Part shown: piece after piece, positions 56,423-64,000 of the stretch
Position numbering within the stretch: the stretch's first letter is position 1
How the letters are laid out: each line of letters opens with the position of its first letter
NCBI GenBank assembly: GCA_009781175.1
Contig: WQYQ01000010.1
Span: 50,774-114,773, forward strand
Length of the DNA: 64,000 nt
Source of the DNA: Betaproteobacteria bacterium
Lineage (GTDB): Bacteria; Pseudomonadota; Gammaproteobacteria; Burkholderiales; Rhodocyclaceae
Reading direction: 5' to 3'
Notes under the pieces: model-generated
The model's input: the letters and a program-made list of their open reading frames with translations, nothing else
Database searches by the model: none
Told to the model about the DNA's origin: nothing
Made by a program: the position numbers and the translations under genes

Positions 56423-56741
56423 GCGCGGCGAACAAAATCCGACACGGCAGTGCAGGCAAAGTCTGGGCAGCCGCTCTCATTCGTTGCTTTTTCCCAATTA
56501 AACATTCACCAAGGGCTTCTTGACGCCACTCAGAACGCTCGACGAATCAAAGAGCTAGCCTAAACTACAAGTAGCAATCAGCACTCAACCCAAAACACTC
56601 ATACATTCAGTGTGGGACTCTTGTTGCAGCAAAGCACTTCAGGACAGCACGCATTTCGATTTATTGGACCGCGTGCTTATCTTTGATTGAAGCCCAGCCA
56701 TCAGGATCCCCCCGCTTTGCCAAGTTACAAGGAGAACAAAG
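56423..56741. other. non-coding region before ppdK
   Basis: No gene is seen. 56425-56477 starts GCGCGGCGAACA and ends AGCCGCTCT, weakly resembling the short R2 copy at 6311-6352; I regard it as a possible decayed R2. The ppdK ribosome binding site AAGGAG lies at the end. No clear promoter can be assigned. Confidence 0.4.
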
Positions 56742-59534
56742 ATGGCCCGCTATGTGTACTCGTTCGACAAAGGTGACGGAAAGAACAAGATGCTGCTGGG
56801 AGGCAAAGGCGCAAACCTTGCCGAGATGACGCAAATCGGACTCAACGTTCCGCCGGGTTTTACGATCACCACCGAGGCATGCCTTGCCTATCTCGAAAAT
56901 AATCAATTACCCACGGGCGTAATGGATGAGGTGCGTGCCGCCATCCGCGAGATCGAGAAAGACACCGGAAAAGGTTTCGGCTCCACAACGAACCCGCTGC
57001 TCGTCTCGGTGCGTTCCGGTTCGGCCATGTCGATGCCGGGCATGATGGACACCATCCTCAACCTCGGCCTCAACCCCGAAACGCTGCGCGGCCTGATCCA
57101 AGGCACCGACAATGCGCGCTTCGGCTACGACTCCTGGCGCCGCTTCATCCAGCTCTTCGGCAAAATCGCGCTCGGCGTATCCGATGAGCATTTCGACGCT
57201 GCCATGAATGCGCTTAAAACACGCGCGGGCGTGGAGCAGGACGTCGACCTCAAGGCTGCCGACCTCGAAGCGCTCGCGCAGGACTTCCTCAAGATCGTCG
57301 AACAACACACGGGCCAGGCGTTCCCGATGGACCCGTACCAACAGCTCGAATGCGCGATCGGCGCTGTTTTCCGCTCCTGGACAGGCAAGCGCGCCATCGA
57401 TTACCGGCGCCAGTTCAAGATCACGAAGGACATGGCCAACGGCACCGCGGTCAACATCTGCACCATGGTGTTCGGCAACATGGGGAACGATTCGGCGACA
57501 GGCGTCGGCTTCACGCGTAATCCGGGCACCGGCGAGAATGCAATATTCGGCGAATACCTCACCAACGCGCAGGGCGAGGATGTCGTTGCCGGCATCCGCA
57601 CGCCTAAACCGATCGCACAGATGCGCGAGGAAATGCCCGAGATCTATACTCAGCTCGTCGCGCTGCGCGACAAACTCGAAGCGCATTACAAGGAAGTGCA
57701 GGACTTCGAATTCACGATCGAACGCGGCCGTTTGTATGCGCTGCAAACGCGTAACGGCAAGATGAACGCGCGCGCGATGGTCGTCACCTCGGTCGAAATG
57801 GAGCAGGAGGGTCTGATCACGCGCGAACAAGCGCTGCTGCGTGTCAATCCGGCCCTGCTCGAACAACTGATGGTGCCCACGCTCGCGCCGGGCGCCAAAG
57901 TCACGCCGCTCGCGCAGGGTCTGCCCGCCTCGCCCGGCGCCGCTTCAGGCAAAGTGGTTTTCGATGCCGACACCGCCGAAGAACTTGGCAAAACCAACGA
58001 GCGCGTCATCCTCGTGCGTGAAGAAACCAAGCCCGAAGATATTCACGGCTTCTTCGCCGCGCAGGGTATTCTCACCTCACGCGGCGGCAAAACCTCGCAT
58101 GCCGCCGTCGTCGCGCGCGGGATGGGCAAGCCTTGCGTATCGGGTTGCGCGGCGATTCAGATCGACGTGCTGGCACGCACCGCACGCATCGGCCACATGA
58201 GCTTCGGTGAAGGCGACGTGATTACGATCGACGGTTCGACGGGCAATGTTTTCCCGGGCCGGATTCCAACCGTCGAAGCCGAATTCTTCGACGAACTCCA
58301 AACACTGCTGGCCTGGGCCGACGAAGCTGCCACGCTCAAGGTCCGCGCCAACGCCGATACCCCGCTCGACGCCGGACGCGCGCGCCGCTTCGGCGCGCAA
58401 GGCATCGGTCTGTGCCGCACCGAACGCATGTTCAATGACACCGACCGTCTGCCGATCGTGCAGGAAATGATCCTCGCCGAAACGCTCGAAGAACGCCAGG
58501 CCGCGCTCGATCGCCTGCTGCCGATTCAGCGCGCCGACTTCATCGGCATCTTCAAGGCGATGGAAGGTCTGCCGGTCACGGTACGCCTACTCGATCCGCC
58601 GATTCACGAATTCCTGCCTACAGCGGTTCAACTGGAGTTCGAGATCGATCGCCTGCGCGCCTTGCGCCGCACCGTGCGCAACATGCGCGATCTGCCCGAA
58701 ACCTTGAAGCTGCTCGACGCCGAACTGCATCGGCAGTATGTCGATAGCCTCGATCACCTCGGCAACAATCTGATCGAATACAACCAGAACAAACGCTTTG
58801 AACAACTCATCGAAAAACGCGAAGCGGTGCTGCGCAAAGTTCGCGCGCTCTCGGAAGTCAACCCGATGCTCGGCCACCGCGGCGTGCGTCTCGGCTTGAC
58901 CAATCCTGAGATCTATTCGATGCAATTGCGCGCGCTCGTCGAAGCGGCCGAGGAATGCCTGCGCACGGGTGTTAATGCCCATGTCGAAGTCATGGTGCCG
59001 CAAGTGAGCACCATCGAAGAGCTTAAGCGCGTCAAAGCCCTGCTCGATACGGAACTCGACGGCGTCGAAAAACGCCAGGGCAGGCGCCCGCAAATTGCCT
59101 TCGGCAGCATGATCGAAGTCGTGCGCGCCTGCGTCCGCGCCGGCAGCCTCGCGGAAGTGGCGGAGTTCTTCTCTTTCGGCACGAACGATCTCACCCAGGC
59201 GACGTTCTCCTTCTCGCGCGAAGACGCCGAGAACAAGTTCCTGCCGTTCTACCAGGAAAGCGGCATCCTCCACGAAAATCCGTTCGAGGTGATCGACGTC
59301 AAAGGCGTCGGCCGTCTGATGCAGATGGCCGTGGAGTGGGGACGCGAAACGCGGCCGAATCTGAAGGTCGGCATCTGCGGCGAACAAGGCGGCCAGCCCG
59401 ACTCCGTGCGCTTCTGCCATGCGATTGGTCTGAACTACGTTTCCTGCTCCGCGCCACGCGTGCCGATCGCCCGCCTGGCCGCGGCCCAGGCCAAACTGCG
59501 CGAAGCCGAATACAACGCAAGCGCGCTGCGCTGA
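56742..59534 (+). CDS. ppdK: pyruvate, phosphate dikinase
   Basis: A 930-aa enzyme with an N-terminal ATP-grasp domain (GGKGANLAEM near 22, VSVRSGSAMSMPGMMDT near 89). The central phosphohistidine domain has the catalytic His453 in GGKTSHAAVVARGMG. A C-terminal PEP/pyruvate barrel has GLCRTERMF near 556 and SFGTNDLTQ near 812. It interconverts pyruvate + ATP + Pi and PEP + AMP + PPi, allowing gluconeogenesis or PPi-linked glycolysis. A strong ribosome binding site precedes it and a strong terminator follows. Confidence 0.97.
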   Translation: MARYVYSFDKGDGKNKMLLGGKGANLAEMTQIGLNVPPGFTITTEACLAYLENNQLPTGVMDEVRAAIREIEKDTGKGFGSTTNPLLVSVRSGSAMSMPGMMDTILNLGLNPETLRGLIQGTDNARFGYDSWRRFIQLFGKIALGVSDEHFDAAMNALKTRAGVEQDVDLKAADLEALAQDFLKIVEQHTGQAFPMDPYQQLECAIGAVFRSWTGKRAIDYRRQFKITKDMANGTAVNICTMVFGNMGNDSATGVGFTRNPGTGENAIFGEYLTNAQGEDVVAGIRTPKPIAQMREEMPEIYTQLVALRDKLEAHYKEVQDFEFTIERGRLYALQTRNGKMNARAMVVTSVEMEQEGLITREQALLRVNPALLEQLMVPTLAPGAKVTPLAQGLPASPGAASGKVVFDADTAEELGKTNERVILVREETKPEDIHGFFAAQGILTSRGGKTSHAAVVARGMGKPCVSGCAAIQIDVLARTARIGHMSFGEGDVITIDGSTGNVFPGRIPTVEAEFFDELQTLLAWADEAATLKVRANADTPLDAGRARRFGAQGIGLCRTERMFNDTDRLPIVQEMILAETLEERQAALDRLLPIQRADFIGIFKAMEGLPVTVRLLDPPIHEFLPTAVQLEFEIDRLRALRRTVRNMRDLPETLKLLDAELHRQYVDSLDHLGNNLIEYNQNKRFEQLIEKREAVLRKVRALSEVNPMLGHRGVRLGLTNPEIYSMQLRALVEAAEECLRTGVNAHVEVMVPQVSTIEELKRVKALLDTELDGVEKRQGRRPQIAFGSMIEVVRACVRAGSLAEVAEFFSFGTNDLTQATFSFSREDAENKFLPFYQESGILHENPFEVIDVKGVGRLMQMAVEWGRETRPNLKVGICGEQGGQPDSVRFCHAIGLNYVSCSAPRVPIARLAAAQAKLREAEYNASALR

Positions 59535-59552
59535 GATTTATTTAAGCCGCCT

Positions 59553-59590
59553 CGCAGACCCCGCCATTCTGGCGGGGTCTGCGTTCTTTC
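59553..59590 (+). terminator. rho-independent terminator after ppdK
   Basis: A perfect 13-bp stem, CGCAGACCCCGCC/GGCGGGGTCTGCG, with a 5-base loop is followed by TTCTTTC. Confidence 0.88.
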
Positions 59591-59708
59591 CATCCGGAAA
59601 ATTTTAGGTTTGCCTAAATGGCGTCAGGTTGATGTTTTCCCTTGGCAGGGTTGCTTGGGATGGTTTTATCAGACAGCTCAGCATACGATGCCTGTTCGTC
59701 TAAATCTA

Positions 59709-59715
59709 GTTAGAC
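59709..59715 (+). other. integron-type core site GTTAGAC (left cassette boundary)
   Basis: GTTAGAC fits the IntI recombination core GTTRRRY, 10 bases before the next gene's ATG. It is preceded by GTCTAA-ATCTAG, forming a small palindrome (GTCTAA/TTAGAC). Together with the attC-like site at 60704-60761 it would delimit a 1046-bp gene cassette. I see no complete attC or integrase upstream. Confidence 0.5.
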
Positions 59716-59725
59716 CGCTATACCT

Positions 59726-60691
59726 ATGCCTTCCAGACTCTTAAGTACCTATGTGAAGAACTTCCAGTTCTTTCCCAAATCATCCATCTATGATGACGAT
59801 GCCAAGTACCGTATTAGCGAATTCAACCGTCACGTGGCAACCCTATATTTCATCGTACGAACGAAGAAGGCTTGCTTCCTTCCGGCAACGTTTAGCGTCG
59901 GACTGGACTACTCGTTTCGCGGCGTTATTGACATCGCTGGTCACCAACTTCCTATTCAATTCAGTTGCGTGGACATACTCTTTCAGACTCCGGATGTTCA
60001 GAAGGCTTTTTCGACCTGCAACGAATTCGTTGAGTACTGCATGAGGCAATGGAAAGACCCAGCTCGTCCCAATCTCAGTAGCAGTGAAAAGTACGCAGCG
60101 AAGGCATACGTCGATGCGAATAGATCGACGGCCAACAAGCTAGTAATCGAGTGCCCCGTCAAATACAGCATTACTCGAGAACATATCGGCGAGGTAGTCC
60201 TTTCACCTTATCAATTGATAAACCTTGCCGACGCAAATTTTCCTGCCCCCTTGGAAATTATCTACATTGGTAAAAGCAACGATGACACCTGGAAACGTAT
60301 CTACAATCACAACAAATGGGGTTTGATTGACGAACACAGAGACGAGACAGAGGAACTACTTGTGTATTTCCTGGAGATCGATAAGTCGTGTATCGTCGAT
60401 CAGAACTTCAATGGCTTTCGAGTGATCGCACGAGATGAGTCTGCGCTGTCTGTTGAAGACGCAACAGTTGCGACAGAAGCAGTTCTCATCAACTATTTCG
60501 TTAAGGAAAAGAAGTTCAATAATCATCACGTCGGTTCTGATGTCGCGAAGTCCGATACGATTGTCGATAAGGTCAAGGCCCGCGGATACACAGACCTAGC
60601 TGTGGAGTGTGAGCTTGAAGGCCCATTCGGCGTTATTGGTACTCACTCTTCAGGCTTCAAGCATCGGCACTCTGTTCATCACAAGCTATGA
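59726..60691 (+). CDS. unknown protein with GIY-YIG nuclease-like segment (cassette gene)
   Basis: A 321-aa protein, visibly lower in GC than its neighbours. The first 170 residues are unrecognised. From about 176 to 266 it has LEIIYIGKS, KRIYNH, then ATEAVLINYF and NN, resembling the YIG, Arg/His and Glu/Asn landmarks of GIY-YIG nucleases; the first GIY strand is not obvious. The close core site upstream, the attC-like site 12 bp after the stop codon, and the base composition point to horizontal transfer. Function is unknown; nucleic acid cleavage is an inference. Confidence 0.75.
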   Translation: MPSRLLSTYVKNFQFFPKSSIYDDDAKYRISEFNRHVATLYFIVRTKKACFLPATFSVGLDYSFRGVIDIAGHQLPIQFSCVDILFQTPDVQKAFSTCNEFVEYCMRQWKDPARPNLSSSEKYAAKAYVDANRSTANKLVIECPVKYSITREHIGEVVLSPYQLINLADANFPAPLEIIYIGKSNDDTWKRIYNHNKWGLIDEHRDETEELLVYFLEIDKSCIVDQNFNGFRVIARDESALSVEDATVATEAVLINYFVKEKKFNNHHVGSDVAKSDTIVDKVKARGYTDLAVECELEGPFGVIGTHSSGFKHRHSVHHKL

Positions 60692-60703
60692 ATAGCGGGC
60701 GCG

Positions 60704-60761
60704 ATCTAACACAGCGTCGCAGCCGACCGACTACGGCGGCGGCTGAACTTTTCCGTTAGGC
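60704..60761 (+). repeat. attC-like site (integron cassette recombination site), 58 bp
   Basis: The outer boxes are ATCTAAC (RYYYAAC type, 60704-60710) and GTTAGGC (GTTRRRY type, 60755-60761). The inner boxes CAGCCG (60720-60725) and CGGCTG (60740-60745) are inverted repeats, giving the folded structure of an attC. Its length and GCCGA/CGGC interior resemble the short attC sites of resistance and environmental cassettes. It lies between two small genes in the same orientation. Confidence 0.68.
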
Positions 60762-60767
60762 TTCATC

Positions 60768-61241
60768 GTGCTGCAGCGTATCGCCTTCGCAATCTCCATC
60801 ATGCTACTTGCTAGCTCGTCTATGGCCGTCGATAAGTGGGGTACTGCCGTCGCCAAGAAGGGCGAACGAGCCATTGTTTTTCGATTTGTCGAAGACCTAG
60901 GACCTGGATTTGACCGTTCGGCGCAGCCGGATCGCATAATCGTCCAATGGCCGTATTTCCAAGAATCCGGAATGCCCACGACTGGTGAACGTGAGCGAAT
61001 GGATCAATTCGAAGACCTTCTCGCTCCCGTTATCGAGAATGATGGCCTTTCTACCTTGGCGTTGGTCTCAACCGGCGAAAATCTGCGGGAGTGGATTTGC
61101 TACACTAAGAGCGAGCGCGAGTTTCTTGCCCGTTTGAATTCAGCTTTGCGGAAATACCCTCCATTCCCTGTCAAAATTCTCACCGCTCGTGACCCCGCCT
61201 GGTCTTCGTATCAAAAGTTTAAAGACGGACTCAAGCGATGA
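60768..61241 (+). CDS. DUF695 family protein
   Basis: A 157-aa protein whose body matches DUF695: AIVFRFVEDLGPGFDRS, ERERMDQFEDLLAPVIE, TLALVSTGENLREWICY and PVKILTARDPAWSSYQKF. The GTG start at 60768 is 6 bases after the GTTAGGC core and gives a possible signal peptide (about 1-19); ATG 60822 would give a 139-aa cytoplasmic version. It may be a second cassette, but no good attC follows it. The function of DUF695 is unknown. Confidence 0.75.
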   Translation: MLQRIAFAISIMLLASSSMAVDKWGTAVAKKGERAIVFRFVEDLGPGFDRSAQPDRIIVQWPYFQESGMPTTGERERMDQFEDLLAPVIENDGLSTLALVSTGENLREWICYTKSEREFLARLNSALRKYPPFPVKILTARDPAWSSYQKFKDGLKR

Positions 61242-61568
61242 AGCCTGACCTCTCTCGGTCAACACGGACGCCCCGTGTGCGCGGCTTCGCCCGCGCACCG
61301 GGTCGCCGGTTACCTTCGTTTGTTCTGCGCGGAGCAAAGCGCGTCATCCTGCGCGAAGTCACAGGACGCAGAATCCACTCTATCGAAGGAAAAATGGATT
61401 CTGCGGCTTCGCGCAGAATGACGGCAGGGGCGACTCACGGCGCGGAGGCGGATAAAGCAACAAAAAAACAGTGCAGCGATTTAAGCGGATAAGCCTCCTG
61501 TTTTTGTTCCTAGCGTCGCCGCCGACTGGCGTAAGATTTGCCGAACCGTACAACGTGATCGCTCCGCC
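61242..61568. other. non-coding region with two inverted repeats before gspE
   Basis: The hairpin GTGCGCGG-CTTCGC-CCGCGCAC (61277-61298) is embedded in a longer imperfect fold. A second inverted repeat at 61343-61422 pairs GTCATCCTGCGCGAAG..GCAGAATCCA with TGGATTCTGCGGCTTCGCGCAGAATGAC around a short loop. No gene is seen. Confidence 0.55.
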
Positions 61569-63380
61569 ATGGCCTCTTCGGCTTCGACTCACCACAAGTT
61601 CAACCCTGATCTCAGCCATTCGGGCCCGCTGCGGCTCGACGATGTGCTTGCCGCGCTGATCCTTGACGGCTTCGTGCGCAGCGAGGACGCGCGCCAGTTG
61701 CGCACCAATTTGCGTACGGACAAAAGCGCGCACGAACTGCATCCGCTTGTCGTCATTGCCAACGGAAAAGTACCGGATGCGCGCCAGACCAGTCGTCCGC
61801 TGACACTTGAAGTAATGACCCAGTGGCTTGCGGGCAAACTGCACATGCCCTATCTGAAGATTGACCCGATGAAGATCAACGTCGCCGCCGTGACGCAGAT
61901 CGTGAGCCAGGCTTATGCCGAACGGCATCGGGTTTTGCCGATCCAGGTCGACGCCAACGAGGTTGTGATTGCCTGCTCGGAAATCCCCGACCACCGCTGG
62001 CTCGCCGAGCTGGGCCATATGCTGCGGCGCGAAGTCCGCACCGTCATTGCAAACCCGGTCGATATCAATCGCTACCGGCTTGAGCTTTACCAGGTTCAGC
62101 GCTCCGTTCTGCAAGCCAAGAGCCGCGACAGCATATCGGCCTCCGGCTCGGGGATGCTCAACTTCGAACAGCTTGTCGAGCTTGGCAAGGCTGGCGAGCT
62201 TGGCGCCGACAATCAAGATGTGGTGCACATCGTCGATTGGCTGCTGCAATACGCATTCGAACAGCGCGCTTCGGATATCCACCTCGAACCGCGGCGCGAA
62301 ACGGGGCGCATCCGTTTTCGCATCGATGGCGTGATGCACCAGGTTTTCGAACTGCCCCCTTCGGTACAGGCCGCGGTCACCGCGCGGATCAAAATCCTTG
62401 GCCGCATGGACGTCGCGGAGAAACGCCGCCCGCAGGACGGACGTATCAAAACGCGCCTGACGAGCGGGCGCGAAATCGAACTCCGGCTGTCGACCATGCC
62501 CACCGCATTCGGCGAAAAAGTGGTGATGCGGATTTTCGACCCGGACATCGTCGTCAAACAATTCGCCCAGCTTGGTTTCGGCCCCACCGAAGAAGCGCTC
62601 TGGCGCAAAATGGTCGAACGCCCGCACGGCATCGTGCTCGTCACCGGCCCGACAGGTTCCGGCAAAACGACCACACTTTATTCGACGCTCAAGCATCTCG
62701 CGCGGCCTGAATTCAACGTGTGTACGGTCGAAGATCCGATCGAAATGGTCAGTGCCGAATTCAACCAAATGCAGGTGCAGCCAAGCATCGAGCTGACTTT
62801 CGCGGCGGGGGTTCGAACACTTTTGCGGCAGGACCCGGACATCATCATGGTCGGCGAAATCCGCGACCGCGAAACCGCCGAAATGGCGATTCAAGCCTCA
62901 TTGACCGGCCATCTCTTGCTTTCCACCTTGCACACCAACGACGCGCCAAGCGCCATCACGCGCCTGCTCGATCTCGGCGTGCCGCATTACTTAATTCAAT
63001 CGACCATAACAGGTATCGTCGCCCAGCGGCTCGTGCGCACGCTTTGCCCGCATTGCAAGCGCGAAATCGAAGCAGATGAAGACGGCTGGCGCGTCTTGAC
63101 GCACGGCTCGAATCTGCCCCTGCCAGAAAGGATATTCGCCCCCAGCGGCTGCCTTGAATGCCGCAATACAGGCTACCTTGGCCGCACGGGAATCTATGAA
63201 ATGCTGCGCCTGTCGCCTCAATTGCGTGGCCTGATCGGCACCGAATTCGATCAGGAAGTATTTAGCAAAGCCGCGCTTGCCGAAGGCATGCAGCCCTTGC
63301 GGCTATCCGCCGCCGCCCAGGTCGGACGCGGGATGACGACAATCACCGAAGCCTTATCGGTGCTGCCCAGCGACGACTGA
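61569..63380 (+). CDS. GspE/PilB-type secretion or pilus assembly ATPase
   Basis: A 603-aa traffic ATPase. The N-terminal MshEN-like domain (about 20-170) precedes the ATPase core: SDIHLEP near 236, Walker A GPTGSGKTTT near 360, the Asp box TVEDPIE, Walker B GEIRDRETAEMA and the His box. A tetracysteine zinc motif (CPHC near 493, CLEC near 528) is typical of extension ATPases. It stands alone; it could serve the type IV pilus of pilA or type II secretion. Confidence 0.9.
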   Translation: MASSASTHHKFNPDLSHSGPLRLDDVLAALILDGFVRSEDARQLRTNLRTDKSAHELHPLVVIANGKVPDARQTSRPLTLEVMTQWLAGKLHMPYLKIDPMKINVAAVTQIVSQAYAERHRVLPIQVDANEVVIACSEIPDHRWLAELGHMLRREVRTVIANPVDINRYRLELYQVQRSVLQAKSRDSISASGSGMLNFEQLVELGKAGELGADNQDVVHIVDWLLQYAFEQRASDIHLEPRRETGRIRFRIDGVMHQVFELPPSVQAAVTARIKILGRMDVAEKRRPQDGRIKTRLTSGREIELRLSTMPTAFGEKVVMRIFDPDIVVKQFAQLGFGPTEEALWRKMVERPHGIVLVTGPTGSGKTTTLYSTLKHLARPEFNVCTVEDPIEMVSAEFNQMQVQPSIELTFAAGVRTLLRQDPDIIMVGEIRDRETAEMAIQASLTGHLLLSTLHTNDAPSAITRLLDLGVPHYLIQSTITGIVAQRLVRTLCPHCKREIEADEDGWRVLTHGSNLPLPERIFAPSGCLECRNTGYLGRTGIYEMLRLSPQLRGLIGTEFDQEVFSKAALAEGMQPLRLSAAAQVGRGMTTITEALSVLPSDD

Positions 63381-63420
63381 TCCACACCGCGCCAAATACA
63401 AATATCGAACGCAGTTTTTC

Positions 63421-63819
63421 TCAGTGCTCAACCATCAAATTCTGCACAGCGCCTCGCGCACATGCCGCCGCTGAGTTATGTGGCGAAGCATCCGCCGGCA
63501 CGGAAGCTTGAGCACCCGATTGCACGTAGCCTGGAATCGGGAACTTGCTTGATCCGGCCGGCGCCACGCCCGCGACAGCGGAACAGTGCGACGCGCCCTG
63601 GCTTGTGCGTCCCGCGCTGGAGGACAAGAAGATCGACCATTGTTCGGCCGGGAAACGCTGAATAAATGCCGCAGTCACAAGATCGCGCACCTCCTGCGCC
63701 TTGACCGGGCCCAACTCGACGATAGCGGCTCCTTCCGCACACGCATTCATGCCGACAGGCGCGGCGATTGCGAGCATTATTGCGACCTGCCATTGTCTAA
63801 ACCGATTACCGAACTTCAT
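63421..63819 (-). CDS. hypothetical secreted protein
   Basis: A 132-aa protein I do not recognise. The N-terminus (FRQWQVAIMLAIAAPVGMNACAEG) looks like a signal peptide, possibly with a lipobox-like NAC. The rest has a short mixed segment (VELGPVKAQEVRDLVTAAFIQRFPAEQW) and a Ser/Ala-rich, cysteine-containing tail. AAAGGGG lies 7-8 bases before the ATG, which supports a real gene. It is isolated between gspE and an IS element. Confidence 0.5.
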   Translation of the reverse strand: MKFGNRFRQWQVAIMLAIAAPVGMNACAEGAAIVELGPVKAQEVRDLVTAAFIQRFPAEQWSIFLSSSAGRTSQGASHCSAVAGVAPAGSSKFPIPGYVQSGAQASVPADASPHNSAAACARGAVQNLMVEH

Positions 63820-63922
63820 CCGACTGCCCCTTTATGGTTTTCATTTACGGCAAAAATGCGAACCATGCCCTTGTCATTAAGAACCGGTTTACGATCTTTT
63901 CGTAATTGCCGAGAATTCGGGG

Positions 63923-64000
63923 ATGACGAAAAAGAAATACGCCAGCGACATCAGTCGAGAGAAGTTTGCACAGATTGAGCCGCTGCTACGCAGCGTGCGA
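63923..64000 (+). mobile_element. IS5-family transposase, N-terminal part (cut by window end)
   Basis: The last 78 bases encode 26 residues beginning MTKKKYASDISREKFAQIEP and continuing LLRSVR. This matches the start of IS5-group transposases with an N-terminal DUF4096-like domain. GGGG lies directly before the ATG. The left end of the insertion sequence must fall between about 63850 and 63922, but I cannot fix its terminal repeat. The rest lies outside the window. Confidence 0.7.

Noticed and set aside
56425..56477. A further R2 copy before ppdK
   Set aside because: Only the extreme ends resemble the 42-bp copy at 6311. The middle does not align well enough to annotate it as a repeat.
61250..61320. 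A second attC site after the DUF695 gene
   Set aside because: GGTCAAC and GGTTACC do not satisfy the RYYYAAC/GTTRRRY pattern. The hairpin is real, but its inner boxes are not attC-like.

Overview
The window looks like chromosomal DNA of a denitrifying, facultatively fermentative betaproteobacterium, perhaps near the Rhodocyclales. This is inferred from GC-rich codon use, the order nif3-like / S1C protease / tatCBA / hinT / hisEIFAHB, DUF2322 and DUF2889 proteins, and a Tat-exported (clade I type) nitrous-oxide reductase. No species assignment is possible from sequence alone. I see no rRNA, tRNA or CRISPR array.

Layout. 0-7.1 kb: an orphan ParA, a PcaD-like hydrolase, bifunctional AdhE, a chemoreceptor and an SDR. 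7.5-15.9 kb: a complete nos cluster, nosRDFYL, then an unrecognised 198-aa gene, then nosZ behind a good FNR/DNR-type box. 16-20.8 kb: diiron desaturase-like protein, heptose-phosphate adenylyltransferase, an HTH-receiver regulator, two DUF proteins and purB. 20.8-28.8 kb (minus): a surface-polysaccharide block with a WecA-like initiating transferase, three glycosyltransferases, an AsnB-type amidotransferase and a flippase. 28.8-30.9 kb: three type II toxin-antitoxin modules (ParDE, TacAT, MazEF) back to back. 31-35.2 kb (minus): pilA with a sigma-54 promoter, a TfpX/TfpZ pilin accessory gene and a PglL/Wzy-type O-oligosaccharyltransferase, preceded by a fourth TA module. 35.3-40.8 kb: MBL-fold phosphodiesterase-like, FHA, TerC, sucCD and DUF2889. 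41-45.5 kb: acetate kinase and a pyruvate formate-lyase system. 46-56.4 kb: Nif3-like protein, envelope protease, Tat translocase, histidine genes and a lipoamide-dehydrogenase-type enzyme. 56.7-64 kb: ppdK, a probable integron-type gene cassette, a DUF695 gene, a GspE/PilB ATPase, a secreted hypothetical, and the start of an IS5-type transposase cut by the window edge.

How the genes work together. nosRDFYLZ reduces N2O, while pfl, ackA and adhE give a mixed-acid/ethanol route; PpdK and succinyl-CoA synthetase link to central carbon. The pilin, accessory protein and ligase form a pilin glycosylation module that could draw on lipid-linked glycans made by the nearby polysaccharide genes.

The most striking points are these. 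(1) Pyruvate formate-lyase is split into a 673-aa core without a glycyl-radical domain and a separate 78-aa glycyl-radical protein with its own ribosome binding site. (2) A 58-bp attC-like site closes a low-GC GIY-YIG-like cassette although no integrase is in view. (3) Two families of small non-coding elements with terminal inverted repeats are present. R1 is about 142 bp and lies in the polysaccharide and tat operons. R2 is about 100-115 bp, lies around pfl/ackA, and twice supplies a gene's TAG stop codon. (4) An unknown gene is embedded in the nos operon.
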